DNA from: Actinomyces dentalis DSM 19115
GTDB lineage: Bacteria; Actinomycetota; Actinomycetes; Actinomycetales; Actinomycetaceae
Assembly: GCF_000429225.1 (NCBI RefSeq)
Contig: NZ_AUBL01000030.1
Coordinates: 1-54,867, forward strand
Reading direction: 5' to 3'
DNA length: 54,867 nt
In this document: positions 34,221 to 42,416 of the stretch, one piece after another
Numbering within the stretch: the stretch's first letter is position 1
Layout of the letters: each line of letters starts with the position of its first letter
The notes under the pieces: generated by a model
The model's database searches: none
What the model was told of the DNA's origin: nothing
The model's input: the letters and a program-made list of their open reading frames with translations, nothing else
Translations under genes and position numbers: made by a program

Positions 34221-34307
34221 CCCACCCCCTGCGACAATGAGCGCATGCCCGGTGGAGGCGGGGTCGTTGAGGATCGCCGGCTCACCCCCTGCGACAATGG
34301 GCGCATG
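34221..34307 (+). promoter_or_regulatory. duplicated promoter and start region of the DUF218 gene
   Basis: CACCCCCTGCGACAATG, then one purine-varied base and GCGCATG, occurs twice exactly 60 bases apart (34223-34247 and 34283-34307). Each copy holds a GACAAT box and an ATG, and the two ATGs are in frame. Either could be the leaderless start; using the first adds 20 residues. Confidence 0.6.
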
Positions 34308-35333
34308 TTCCCGGGAGTGATTCCGTTCATCCTCATCGCCGCGGCCGTCATCGCGCGCGCCGTCGTCTCCATCCGCCGCGATCCGCGCAGGCCCGCCAAC
34401 GCCCTGTGGCTGACGGGGGCCCTCATCGCGGCGTGGATGCTGGTGGCGGTCCTCTCGAGGGGGTCGGACCCGTTGACCGGGCTGGTCTTCTTCCTCGCGC
34501 TCCTGGCCCCGTTCCTCGTCCTGGTCCTCATCGTGGTGCTCATCGCCAACGGCGTCGTCACGTGGCGCCGCGAGGGGCGCAGTCTCGCGAACCTCCTGTC
34601 CCTGCTGGCGGGCGCGGGCCTGGCGGGGGTCGTGGCGCTGTGCATCGCCTCGGTCGTCCTGGCGCGCTCGCTGCCGTGGCTCGTCGCACTGGCGCTGGCG
34701 GTCGTGTTCGCCTGCGCCTGGATCGGCTTCCTCCTGCTGGCCGATCTGCTCTACGCCTGGGTCTACCCGCGCCTGTGGCGGCGGCCGAGGCCGGACTTCG
34801 TCGTCGTTCACGGCTCCGGCCTGGTTCAGGGGAAGGTGGCCAGGCTCTTGGGCACGCGCGTCGAGGTGGGCATCGCCCGGTGGCGGGCGGCCGGCGGCGA
34901 GCGCATCCCCCTCGTCCTCTCCGGCGGCCAGGGGCCCGACGAGCCCCGCTCCGAGGCCTCGGCCATGGCGGAGTACGCGATGAGGTTCGGCGTCCCCGCC
35001 TCCGCGATCCTCCTGGAGGAGCGCTCCCGCACCACGCGCGAGAACCTGGAGTTCACCCGCGAGCTCGTGCACGAGCGGCTGGGCGAGTCGGCCCGCGGCG
35101 TCGCCGTGACCAGCGACTACCACGTGCTGCGCACGGCGGCCCTGGCCCGGGACGTGGGCCTGGACGTCCAGGTCGCACCCGCCCACACCGCCCTGTACTT
35201 CCGCATCAGCGCCTTCCTGCGCGAATTCGTCGCCATGCTCGCCCGCCACCGCCTCGCCAACCTGGTGGTGCTGGCCGTCGTGTGCCTGCCGCTGCCGCTG
35301 ATCATGATCTGGGGGCTCCTGCTGCACGGTTGA
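34305..35333 (+). CDS. YdcF/DUF218-family membrane protein
   Basis: Product of 342 residues from the second ATG of the duplicated start. About four membrane segments (residues 1-155) precede the DUF218 domain. That domain has VVHGSGLVQGKVARLLGTRV, VLSGGQGPDEPRSEASAMAE, LEERSRTTRENLEFTRELV and VTSDYHVLRTAALARDVGLD, all conserved in YdcF/SanA-type proteins. A final membrane segment follows. The family is implicated in envelope functions and in vancomycin sensitivity (SanA), with an undetermined reaction. Confidence 0.87.
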   Translation: MFPGVIPFILIAAAVIARAVVSIRRDPRRPANALWLTGALIAAWMLVAVLSRGSDPLTGLVFFLALLAPFLVLVLIVVLIANGVVTWRREGRSLANLLSLLAGAGLAGVVALCIASVVLARSLPWLVALALAVVFACAWIGFLLLADLLYAWVYPRLWRRPRPDFVVVHGSGLVQGKVARLLGTRVEVGIARWRAAGGERIPLVLSGGQGPDEPRSEASAMAEYAMRFGVPASAILLEERSRTTRENLEFTRELVHERLGESARGVAVTSDYHVLRTAALARDVGLDVQVAPAHTALYFRISAFLREFVAMLARHRLANLVVLAVVCLPLPLIMIWGLLLHG

Positions 35334-35388
35334 GACGACGGCGGGGGCGGCGCCGCATCGGGACGGCCGGCGGCGCCGGCGGGCCGGG

Positions 35389-36012
35389 TCAAGCCCGCCG
35401 GAGCGCCTCCCACGTGTAAACGCGCTCGTCACGACCCAGGCGCATGAGCGTCAACGCGGGGGCGGCGTCGACCCCGTCCGGGACGGCGTCGAGCACCGGC
35501 GCGAGCGCCCCGACCAGCGGGCGCGGATCCATCGGCCCGTTGAAGTAGCACAGGGAGGCGTGCGGCCAGAAATCGCCCCACTCGCGCGGGCCGAGCAGAC
35601 GGTCGATGGCGGCCCGCTGCGCCCGCGCCAGCGCCATCAGCCAGTCGCTCCTCTCCGCCACGAGCATGGCGCCCTCCAGACCGACGAAGAGATGCGTGAA
35701 CCGCAGGACGGGGTCGTCCAGCGACGACCAGAGGGCGAAGACCTCGTCGGCGACCGCCTCGAGCCGGTCATCGGGGACCTCGCCGGCGAATCCGAGCCCG
35801 TTCATGGTCAGGTGGAGCCACGGCTCGGGCACCGAGTCAACGAGTTCGAAGCGCTCGAGGACCGGGCGGACCGAGCGGGCGAGCCCCCGGACGGCGTCGG
35901 CCCGCTCCATGGTGAGGTGGAAGGTGCACATCCGCCTCCCGGGCGCCCAGCCAGGGCGCCAGTACCAGTGGCTGCGGGTCCGTCCGAGCTCGGGAGCCGT
36001 ATCGATTCGCAC
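35389..36012 (-). CDS. 2'-5' RNA ligase-like (2H phosphoesterase) protein
   Basis: Product of 207 residues from GTG 36012. The HWYWRPGWAPGRRM block at the N-terminus is typical of this actinobacterial subgroup, which supports the GTG rather than the later ATG. The two 2H motifs are LHLTMNGLGF and WPHASLCYF. Members act on cyclic phosphates or ligate RNA; the real substrate is unknown. It converges with the DUF218 gene. Confidence 0.82.
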   Translation of the reverse strand: MRIDTAPELGRTRSHWYWRPGWAPGRRMCTFHLTMERADAVRGLARSVRPVLERFELVDSVPEPWLHLTMNGLGFAGEVPDDRLEAVADEVFALWSSLDDPVLRFTHLFVGLEGAMLVAERSDWLMALARAQRAAIDRLLGPREWGDFWPHASLCYFNGPMDPRPLVGALAPVLDAVPDGVDAAPALTLMRLGRDERVYTWEALRRA

Positions 36013-36190
36013 GGGCCGATCATGTCACGGCGCCACGACCGTCCTCTCCGCCGGGACGCTCGCGAATCCCTGGCGGCGTGATCGAGCCGGAGGACCCGAA
36101 GACCCGAGAACGAGAACCCGACGCTCACGTATAATGCGGCGATCGGGGTCTCAGGCCCCGTTCCCGCCACCGTTCAGCGAAGGAGCTGTC

Positions 36191-36862
36191 GTGCCGCGTT
36201 CACCGGCCCTCACAAGACTCGCCGCCCTGCTCGTCGCCCTGGCCCTGGCGGGATGCCGGGGCGGCACGACCCCGGCCTCCTCCGATGAGGCCGGAACATC
36301 CGCCGAAGCCGCCGCAACGGCGGCACAGGAGCCGACGGCGGCCCAGACCGAGGAGGAGAACGCCTCCGACGACGCCAGCGCCCGGACCCGGCCGCCGGCA
36401 TCCGCATCCCCGGAGACCGCCTCGGCGGAGCCGACCACCGAGAAGTGCGCGACCATGACCGGCGCCGAGGCCATCTCGACGTGGGGGCCCCAGGTGCCGA
36501 CATTCCGTAGCGAAAGTTACTGGCAGTGGGATCTCGACGGGGCCGACACCACCACCTACGACGCGTGCGCCGCGCTGTCCTGGGTGGTCCTGGAGATCCC
36601 TGGGAACACTGCCTCCTCCCCCTTCCAGATCATGTTGTTCCACCACGGTCAGTACATCGGCACGACCGCATCGAAACCGATCGGCTTCCCGCCCAAGGTG
36701 GTGCGCCTCGACGACGCCGCGATCCAGGTCGCCTACACCTGGCCCCGGGACGGGGAGTCGAACGCCGAGGCCAGCGGAAGGTCCATATCGATATTCACCT
36801 GGGACGACCGGACTCGGAGCGTCACGCACTCCGGGGAATGGCCCCCCGGTTTCACCGAGTAG
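36191..36862 (+). CDS. putative lipoprotein
   Basis: Product of 223 residues from GTG 36191 with AAGGAG upstream. The signal peptide ends in the lipobox LALAGC (Cys near residue 20). A Thr/Ala/Glu-rich linker (about 25-80) separates it from a folded domain with two cysteines (EKCATMTG, YDACAALSW) that may form a disulfide. No catalytic domain was recognised. It is exported and membrane-anchored by inference. Confidence 0.75.
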   Translation: MPRSPALTRLAALLVALALAGCRGGTTPASSDEAGTSAEAAATAAQEPTAAQTEEENASDDASARTRPPASASPETASAEPTTEKCATMTGAEAISTWGPQVPTFRSESYWQWDLDGADTTTYDACAALSWVVLEIPGNTASSPFQIMLFHHGQYIGTTASKPIGFPPKVVRLDDAAIQVAYTWPRDGESNAEASGRSISIFTWDDRTRSVTHSGEWPPGFTE

Positions 36863-36918
36863 CGCGCGCCGCAGCCCGCGGGCGCGCACCATGACGGGCG
36901 GCACGGACGGCGAGCGCG

Positions 36919-37314
36919 TCACGGCCCAGGCCCCGGGGCGTCGACGGGCCCCGCCCGGGCGGCGGCCCTGGCGGTGCGACCCACCCCGAGGACCTGGACC
37001 CGCACCGCCGCCTCCACCACGACGTCCTCCCCCGTCACGGCGCACGAGCTGAGTGCCGCCCCGTTGGCCCGGGCCACACCGCCCGCCACGGCGCAGGGGT
37101 CGGCGGGCGCCGTGATCGAGTTGAGCGCCGTCGCCCCGCCCAGAGCGGCCAGGTCCGCGGCGAGCCGCGCCCGACCGGCCGCGGCCTGCGCCCGGATGAG
37201 GGCGGCGACGCCGACCGCGAGCGCGAGCAGCACCCCGATGACGCCGAGGACCAGCACGGTCCCCGAGCCCCTCTCCCCCGCCGCCCGGCGCCGGGTCGCG
37301 GTCGGCGCGCTCAT
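36919..37314 (-). CDS. TadG-like (Rv3654c-type) pilus-associated membrane protein
   Basis: Product of 131 residues. GERGSGTVLVLGVIGVLLAL is a single N-terminal membrane helix of the kind in TadE/TadG-like helicase/secretion-neighbourhood proteins. AALIRAQAAAGRARLAADLA and LGGATAL follow, as in actinobacterial Rv3654c-like proteins. Its start overlaps the end of the TadE-like gene by four bases. Confidence 0.75.
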   Translation of the reverse strand: MSAPTATRRRAAGERGSGTVLVLGVIGVLLALAVGVAALIRAQAAAGRARLAADLAALGGATALNSITAPADPCAVAGGVARANGAALSSCAVTGEDVVVEAAVRVQVLGVGRTARAAARAGPVDAPGPGP

Positions 37315-37856
37315 GGCCCGCTCGGCTCGGTGTAGGCGCAGGCGCGGCTGCGGGCCGTCAGTCCCAGTCCGCCGAGCGGGCCGGGCACGCGCCGGCTGGC
37401 GGTGACGCAGGTGAGCTCGCCCTGCTCGACCGCGAGGTCCACCGCTCCGCCGGCGCGGTTCGCCGCCCCGGCGAGGTCGGTCTGGCCGATGGCGGCGGCG
37501 CGGGCCGCCACGCGCGCGGCGTCGGTGACGCGCAGTTGGGTGACCCCGGCGCTCACCCCCGCCAGCACCATGAGGAGCACGAGGACGAGGGCGGGCATGG
37601 CCACGGCCAGCTCCGCCGTGGCCATGCCCGCCTCGCCGGCGGTCCGACGACGGCGCCCGCCCCGGGGCGGATGGGCGGCGGGCCGCGTCGGGCCCCGGGT
37701 CAGGCGGGCGGCGGGCCGCTGCGCCCGGCCCCGGGGCGGACGGGCCGGCTCGCACTCGGGCCCGCGCCCGGTCCGGCGTCGGCCCCGCGCCGGATCCCCC
37801 GGGCGGTTCCCTCGCCCGGCCCGCCCCCGCGGGCCGGGCCCTCCTCCAGTCCACAT
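37311..37856 (-). CDS. TadE-family pseudopilin-like protein
   Basis: The frame from ATG 37856 gives 181 residues. The first 77 are Arg/Gly/Pro-rich, so a shorter start at ATG 37625 (104 residues) is also possible. The prepilin-like processing site EAG-MATAE is followed by LAVAMPALVLVLLMVLAGVS, with Glu at +5. Cys residues in the C-terminal part (GELTCVTASR, RACAYTE) may pair. TadE proteins are minor pilins of Tad/Flp pili. Confidence 0.75.
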   Translation of the reverse strand: MWTGGGPGPRGRAGRGNRPGDPARGRRRTGRGPECEPARPPRGRAQRPAARLTRGPTRPAAHPPRGGRRRRTAGEAGMATAELAVAMPALVLVLLMVLAGVSAGVTQLRVTDAARVAARAAAIGQTDLAGAANRAGGAVDLAVEQGELTCVTASRRVPGPLGGLGLTARSRACAYTEPSGP

Positions 37857-37864
37857 CACCGGCC

Positions 37865-38119
37865 TCAGCCCGCCGACAGGGCGGACTCGAGCAGCCTCTG
37901 CAGGACCCCGCTCAGGGAGCCGGAGCGGATGATCGCCAGCAGGAGCCCGGCGAAGGCCGCCGCGGCGAGGGTCCCGATGGCGTACTCGGCGGTGGCCATG
38001 CCAGCCTCCGCGTGCGGGTCGGGCGCGCCGTCGGGGGCGGGTCCGGCCCCCTGCGGGCCCGGGTGGGCCAGGCGCCAGGAACGGCGCAGGGTCCGCACGG
38101 TGTGCCTCAGCGTTGTCAT
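37865..38119 (-). CDS. DUF4244 (Flp-pilin-like) protein
   Basis: Product of 84 residues from ATG 38119, preceded by GAAAGAGG. The EAG-MATAE site (cleavage after Gly40, Glu at +5) leads into YAIGTLAAAAFAGLLLAIIR, the layout of a Flp major pilin. DUF4244 genes normally lie between tadC and tadE in actinobacteria. Here the next gene upstream on this strand is a SNF2 helicase instead of tadA, tadB or tadC. Confidence 0.8.
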   Translation of the reverse strand: MTTLRHTVRTLRRSWRLAHPGPQGAGPAPDGAPDPHAEAGMATAEYAIGTLAAAAFAGLLLAIIRSGSLSGVLQRLLESALSAG

Positions 38120-38380
38120 GATTCCTCTTTCCGGGATCGGGAGCGCCGGACCTCGGTGTCCGACGTCGTCCGCGGGCGCGCGGCCCGCAGTCCCAGGGTG
38201 GACGCCGGCGGGCGCCTTGCGCATCCACCCCGTTCGAGCCCTGTGGACGACCCCTGAAGCCGGCGGCCCTGTGGTGACCGGCCCGCCCCGCCGCGCCGCG
38301 GTCGAGGCCCTCGACGGCGCCGGACCGGCCGCTTCGACCGATTCCGGCGAGGGGCGGAGGAGGAGCGCGGGGCGCGCGGG

Positions 38381-41300
38381 TCAGCCGCCGACGAGCTCGC
38401 GGATCTCCTGGGCGGTCAGCCGCGCCCGGCTCATGACGGCGCCCGCGGCCTCGTCGGCCGCCCCGGCGCCCTCGACGACGCGGTCGAAGAGCTCGGCCTT
38501 CTTCTCCTTCAGGTCCATCACCTTCTCCTCGATGGTGTCGGCGGACACGAGCCGGTAGACCATGACCGGCTTGTCCTGGCCGATCCGGTGGGCGCGGTCG
38601 ACGGCCTGCTCCTCCACCTGCGGGTTCCACCACGGGTCGAGCAGGAAGACGTAGTCCGCCTCGGTCAGGGTCAGGCCGAAGCCGCCGGCCTTGAGGGAGA
38701 TGAGGAAGACGTCCGCCTCGCCCGAGCGGAAGGAGTCGATGGCGCCCTGCCGGTCGACGGTGGCCCCGTCGAGGTAGGCGGTGCGCAGGCCCGCCGCCTC
38801 CAGGTGCTCGCGCACGCCGGTGAGGTAGCGGGTGAACTGGCTGAAGACGAGCGCCCGGTGCCCCTCGGCCACGACCGGCCGCAGGGTGTCGAGCAGCACC
38901 TCGATCTTCGCGGTGGGCCTGCGCCGCCGCGCCCGGCCCCCGCCCGGCGTCTTCGCGCCGCGCCCGCGCCCGCCGGGGCCCTTCGCGCCGCGCCCGCCCG
39001 GACCGGCGTCGGATCCTCCAGTCCCCCCGGTCTCGACGAGCGCCGGGTCCAGGGCCATCTGCCGCAGGATGGTCAGCGAGCGCAGGGCGGAGAAGCGCGC
39101 CTGGGCGGTGTCGGTCTCCAGCAGGCCCAGGACCTTCTGGCGCTCGCGGGCGAGGCGGGCGTCGTAGGCGCGCCGGTGCGCCGGGGGCAGTTCGACGGCG
39201 AGCACCTGCTCGGACTTGTCCGGCAGGTCGGCGGCGACCTCCTCCTTGGTGCGCCGCAGCAGGAAGGGGCGCATATGCGCTCTGAGCGCCTCCAGCCTGT
39301 CGGTGTCGCCCCGCTCGATGGGGCGCCGGTAGTGCTGGGTGAAGCGGTCGGGCCCGGGCAGCAGGCCCGGGGCGGACACGCTCAGCAGGCTCCACAGGTC
39401 CATGAGGGAGTTCTCCAGCGGGGTGCCGGTGATGGCCACGGCCGACGGCGCGCGCAGGCGCCGCACCGCCTTGTAGGTCGCCGAGGCGTGGTTCTTGATG
39501 AACTGGGCCTCGTCGAGCACGAGCCAGGACAGGTCGACGGCGACCAGCTCGTTCTCGTCCAGGCGCGCGATGGTGTAGCTGGTCACCAGCACGTCCGCCT
39601 GCGCGGCCTCCTCGGCGAAGCTGGTGCCGCGCTTGGCGGAGGTGCGGGTCACGGCCCGCACGCGCAGGTCGGGGCAGAAGCGCCCGGCCTGCTCCACCCA
39701 GGTGCCGACGACGCTCGTGGGGGCGATGACGAGCACCGGCCCGGGCCGCGGGGCGCCGGCCGGGCCGGCCGCGCCCGGAGCCGCGTCGGTCGGGCCGACG
39801 ACGGCGGCCGGGTCGCCCGCGGCGGGCCCGGCCAGTTCCGCCCCGTCCGGCCCGGACGGGGCGACGACGTCGGTCGCGTCGCCGGCGTCGCCCGCGGCGT
39901 CGGGCTCGTCCGCCCCGGCCGGGGCGGCGGGCCCGACCAGTGCGACCGGCTCCGCCCCGCCCGCGGCCGGCCCCGCCGCGGCCCGCCGCTCCTCGAGCAT
40001 GCGCTGGATGGCGGCCAGGATCTGGACGGTCTTGCCCAGCCCCATGTCGTCGGCCAGGATGCCGCCCAGCCCGGTCGAGCGCAGCAGGTCCAGCCACTGG
40101 TAGCCCTCCAGCTGGTAGGGGCGCAGGGTCGCGTTCAGCCCGGCCGGCGCGGGGATCTCCAGCGGGTCCGCGCCCGGCCCGGCGCCGGCGCCGTCGCCCC
40201 CGTCGTCGAGCGGCCGCAGGGCCAGCAGCCGCTCCACGTTCTCCCTCCAGCGCTGCGCGGTCCGCCCGACCACGCCCAGGGCCACCAGCTCGGCGTAGTA
40301 CCCGGCCTGGAAGGCGCTCACGCGCAGGGCGTCGGGATCCTTGGGGTCCGGCTCGGCCAGCGCCCGCCCCTCCGCCATGAGGGCCGCCAGGCGCCGGATC
40401 TCGGGGCGGTCCAGGTCGATCCACGCCCCCGAGTCGAGCAGGACCGCCTCGTCCCCGTTGGCGAGCGCGGCCATGAGCCGGGCGATGGGGACCTGCTCGT
40501 CGCCGACCTTCACGTGCACCTTCAGGGAGAACCAGTCGGGGCGGTCCGCGTCCTCGTCGACGTCGGTGGTGACCAGCACCTCGCCGTCGGCCTCCCGGTA
40601 GTCGGGCACCTCCCCGACCACCTCCGTCTCGAAGCCCTCCATGTCCTCGAGCACCGGCAGGGTGCGGACCATGAAGTGGGCGGTGTCGATGCCCGACAGG
40701 CTGCGCCGCTTCCACAGCGCCCCGTGCTCGGCGGCCAGGGGCGCGAGGCGCGCGATGATCTCGTGCGCCAGGCGCCGCTCCCCGGCCAGGTCCCGGGGGG
40801 CGCGCGGCCCGCCGGACCCGTCAGATCCGCCGCCGGCCCGATCCGCCCCCGACGGCGCGGCAACGGTCCGACCCGCCCCCGACGGCGCGGCGGCGCGGCG
40901 GCCGACGGGCGCCCACACCCTGCCGCGGCGGGGCGGGGAGGCCTGCGGCGCCGGGGGGCCGCCCGCCCCGGCCTCCTCGGCGTCCAGGTCCCCCAGCACC
41001 TCCTCGCGGCGAACCTCGCCGTCGGAGGTGCGGTAGCGCATGAGCCACTCGGTGCGGGCGCGGTGCGCGGCGCCGTCGATCGTCACCCGCAGGACGGCGT
41101 GCAGGGCGGCGGGCTCGGGCAGGTCGATCCGCGGGTCGTGGATGACCACGGGCACGGCGCGGCTGAGGGGCTCGAGGTACTCGCTCTTGAAGCGCGGCAC
41201 GTCCGACGGCGGGACGGTGATCCGCCGGGTCGTGTCCGCCAGGAGCCGGGCGAGGACCTCGCCGGGGGCGGGCTCGATCGGCATGAGGACGAGGCCGCCG

Positions 41301-42214
41301 TCGAGGCACTCGACGACGAACCCGTGGATGGGGCTGCCGATCCCGGCGATCGGGGGGTTGTCGGCGACCCGCCCCTCCAGGTCCGCCACGTTCTCGAGGT
41401 TGAGGGCCGGGGCGACCACGAGGGAGTCGTCCTGCGCGATCCGCAGGCTCACCCCGGCCCTGAGCCCCTCGGACACGCGCACCGGCCGCCCCCCGCGCTG
41501 CGCGGTGGTCAGCGCGAGCCCGGCCGCCACGCCGCGGCGCAGAGCCCCCCAGAAGCGGCGCGGGACGTCGTCGAGGGACACGCGGTCGTCGGAGTAGTAG
41601 AAGCTCCTGGGCACCATCCGCCCGATCTCCTGGACGGCCTGGAGGACGTCGTCGTCCACCTCCCCGTCGAGCCCGCCGCCCAGCACCTGGCTCCAGGAGG
41701 CGCCCTGGCGGTTCCAGCCGTTGCGGCCCCTGACGAGGGGCAGGAGGCTCAGCCCCCGCCTGCGGCGCGGCCAGTCGCCGGCCGAATCGTCCTGGCCGAC
41801 CTCCAGGGCCATGGGGCGGGTGCTGCAGTCGTTCACGCGCAGCAGGTCGGCCAGCGCCCCCTCCCAGCCCGAGCCCGCCCTGACGGGGCCCGGGACCGCC
41901 TGGCGGCGGGCGGTCAGGAGCACGGCGACGGCGTGCTTGCAGTCGGTGCCGACCGGGCAGGAGCAGGAGCTGGTCCACACCGGGCGGGGGTCGTCGGAGG
42001 AGTGGCAGTAGACCATCGTCTGGTAGACGCGGCCGCCCGAGCCGCGCACCTGCCCGGTGAGGATGTCCCCTTCGGCGGAGATGTTGACGGAGCGGACGCG
42101 GCCCTGCCTGACGTAGCTGCGCCCGCGCAGGAAGGTCCGCTGGCCGACGCTCCCGATGATCTGGTCATCGCTCACGCGCGCGGGCCAGCCCTCCGAGGAG
42201 ATCATGCGAACCAT
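38381..42214 (-). CDS. SWIM zinc finger, SNF2-family helicase
   Basis: Product of 1277 residues. A SWIM zinc finger (C84-x-C86-x5-C92-x-H94) is followed by a long bacterial SNF2-associated region. The ATPase core has DDMGLGKT at about 720 and DEAQ in motif II at about 899. The C-terminal lobe has GFGLTLTEADYVFLLDPWWN and QAVDRAHRIGQDKPV. Low-complexity Ala/Pro/Gly segments interrupt the core at about 745-840 and 1065-1100. Such proteins are common chromosomal actinobacterial helicases of unknown role, unrelated to DrmD despite the shared core. The start at 42214 has another in-frame ATG three codons later. Confidence 0.9.
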   Translation of the reverse strand: MVRMISSEGWPARVSDDQIIGSVGQRTFLRGRSYVRQGRVRSVNISAEGDILTGQVRGSGGRVYQTMVYCHSSDDPRPVWTSSCSCPVGTDCKHAVAVLLTARRQAVPGPVRAGSGWEGALADLLRVNDCSTRPMALEVGQDDSAGDWPRRRRGLSLLPLVRGRNGWNRQGASWSQVLGGGLDGEVDDDVLQAVQEIGRMVPRSFYYSDDRVSLDDVPRRFWGALRRGVAAGLALTTAQRGGRPVRVSEGLRAGVSLRIAQDDSLVVAPALNLENVADLEGRVADNPPIAGIGSPIHGFVVECLDGGLVLMPIEPAPGEVLARLLADTTRRITVPPSDVPRFKSEYLEPLSRAVPVVIHDPRIDLPEPAALHAVLRVTIDGAAHRARTEWLMRYRTSDGEVRREEVLGDLDAEEAGAGGPPAPQASPPRRGRVWAPVGRRAAAPSGAGRTVAAPSGADRAGGGSDGSGGPRAPRDLAGERRLAHEIIARLAPLAAEHGALWKRRSLSGIDTAHFMVRTLPVLEDMEGFETEVVGEVPDYREADGEVLVTTDVDEDADRPDWFSLKVHVKVGDEQVPIARLMAALANGDEAVLLDSGAWIDLDRPEIRRLAALMAEGRALAEPDPKDPDALRVSAFQAGYYAELVALGVVGRTAQRWRENVERLLALRPLDDGGDGAGAGPGADPLEIPAPAGLNATLRPYQLEGYQWLDLLRSTGLGGILADDMGLGKTVQILAAIQRMLEERRAAAGPAAGGAEPVALVGPAAPAGADEPDAAGDAGDATDVVAPSGPDGAELAGPAAGDPAAVVGPTDAAPGAAGPAGAPRPGPVLVIAPTSVVGTWVEQAGRFCPDLRVRAVTRTSAKRGTSFAEEAAQADVLVTSYTIARLDENELVAVDLSWLVLDEAQFIKNHASATYKAVRRLRAPSAVAITGTPLENSLMDLWSLLSVSAPGLLPGPDRFTQHYRRPIERGDTDRLEALRAHMRPFLLRRTKEEVAADLPDKSEQVLAVELPPAHRRAYDARLARERQKVLGLLETDTAQARFSALRSLTILRQMALDPALVETGGTGGSDAGPGGRGAKGPGGRGRGAKTPGGGRARRRRPTAKIEVLLDTLRPVVAEGHRALVFSQFTRYLTGVREHLEAAGLRTAYLDGATVDRQGAIDSFRSGEADVFLISLKAGGFGLTLTEADYVFLLDPWWNPQVEEQAVDRAHRIGQDKPVMVYRLVSADTIEEKVMDLKEKKAELFDRVVEGAGAADEAAGAVMSRARLTAQEIRELVGG

Positions 42215-42416
42215 GGGCGCAGTCTAAGAGATCGCGTCATCGGGTTAGGACTTGCGGGTGGGATGCTGGTCTCAGCGGCGGGTGATCCAGGCGCGGTGGA
42301 TGAGGTTCCTGATGGTGATGATGGTGCCGGCCGGGGCGGTGAACGCCTCGATCGCCCGGGTGCGCACCCCGGCGTGGACCCGGAGCCCGCGGGGGCGGCG
42401 CGCCCGCGGACCGGCG

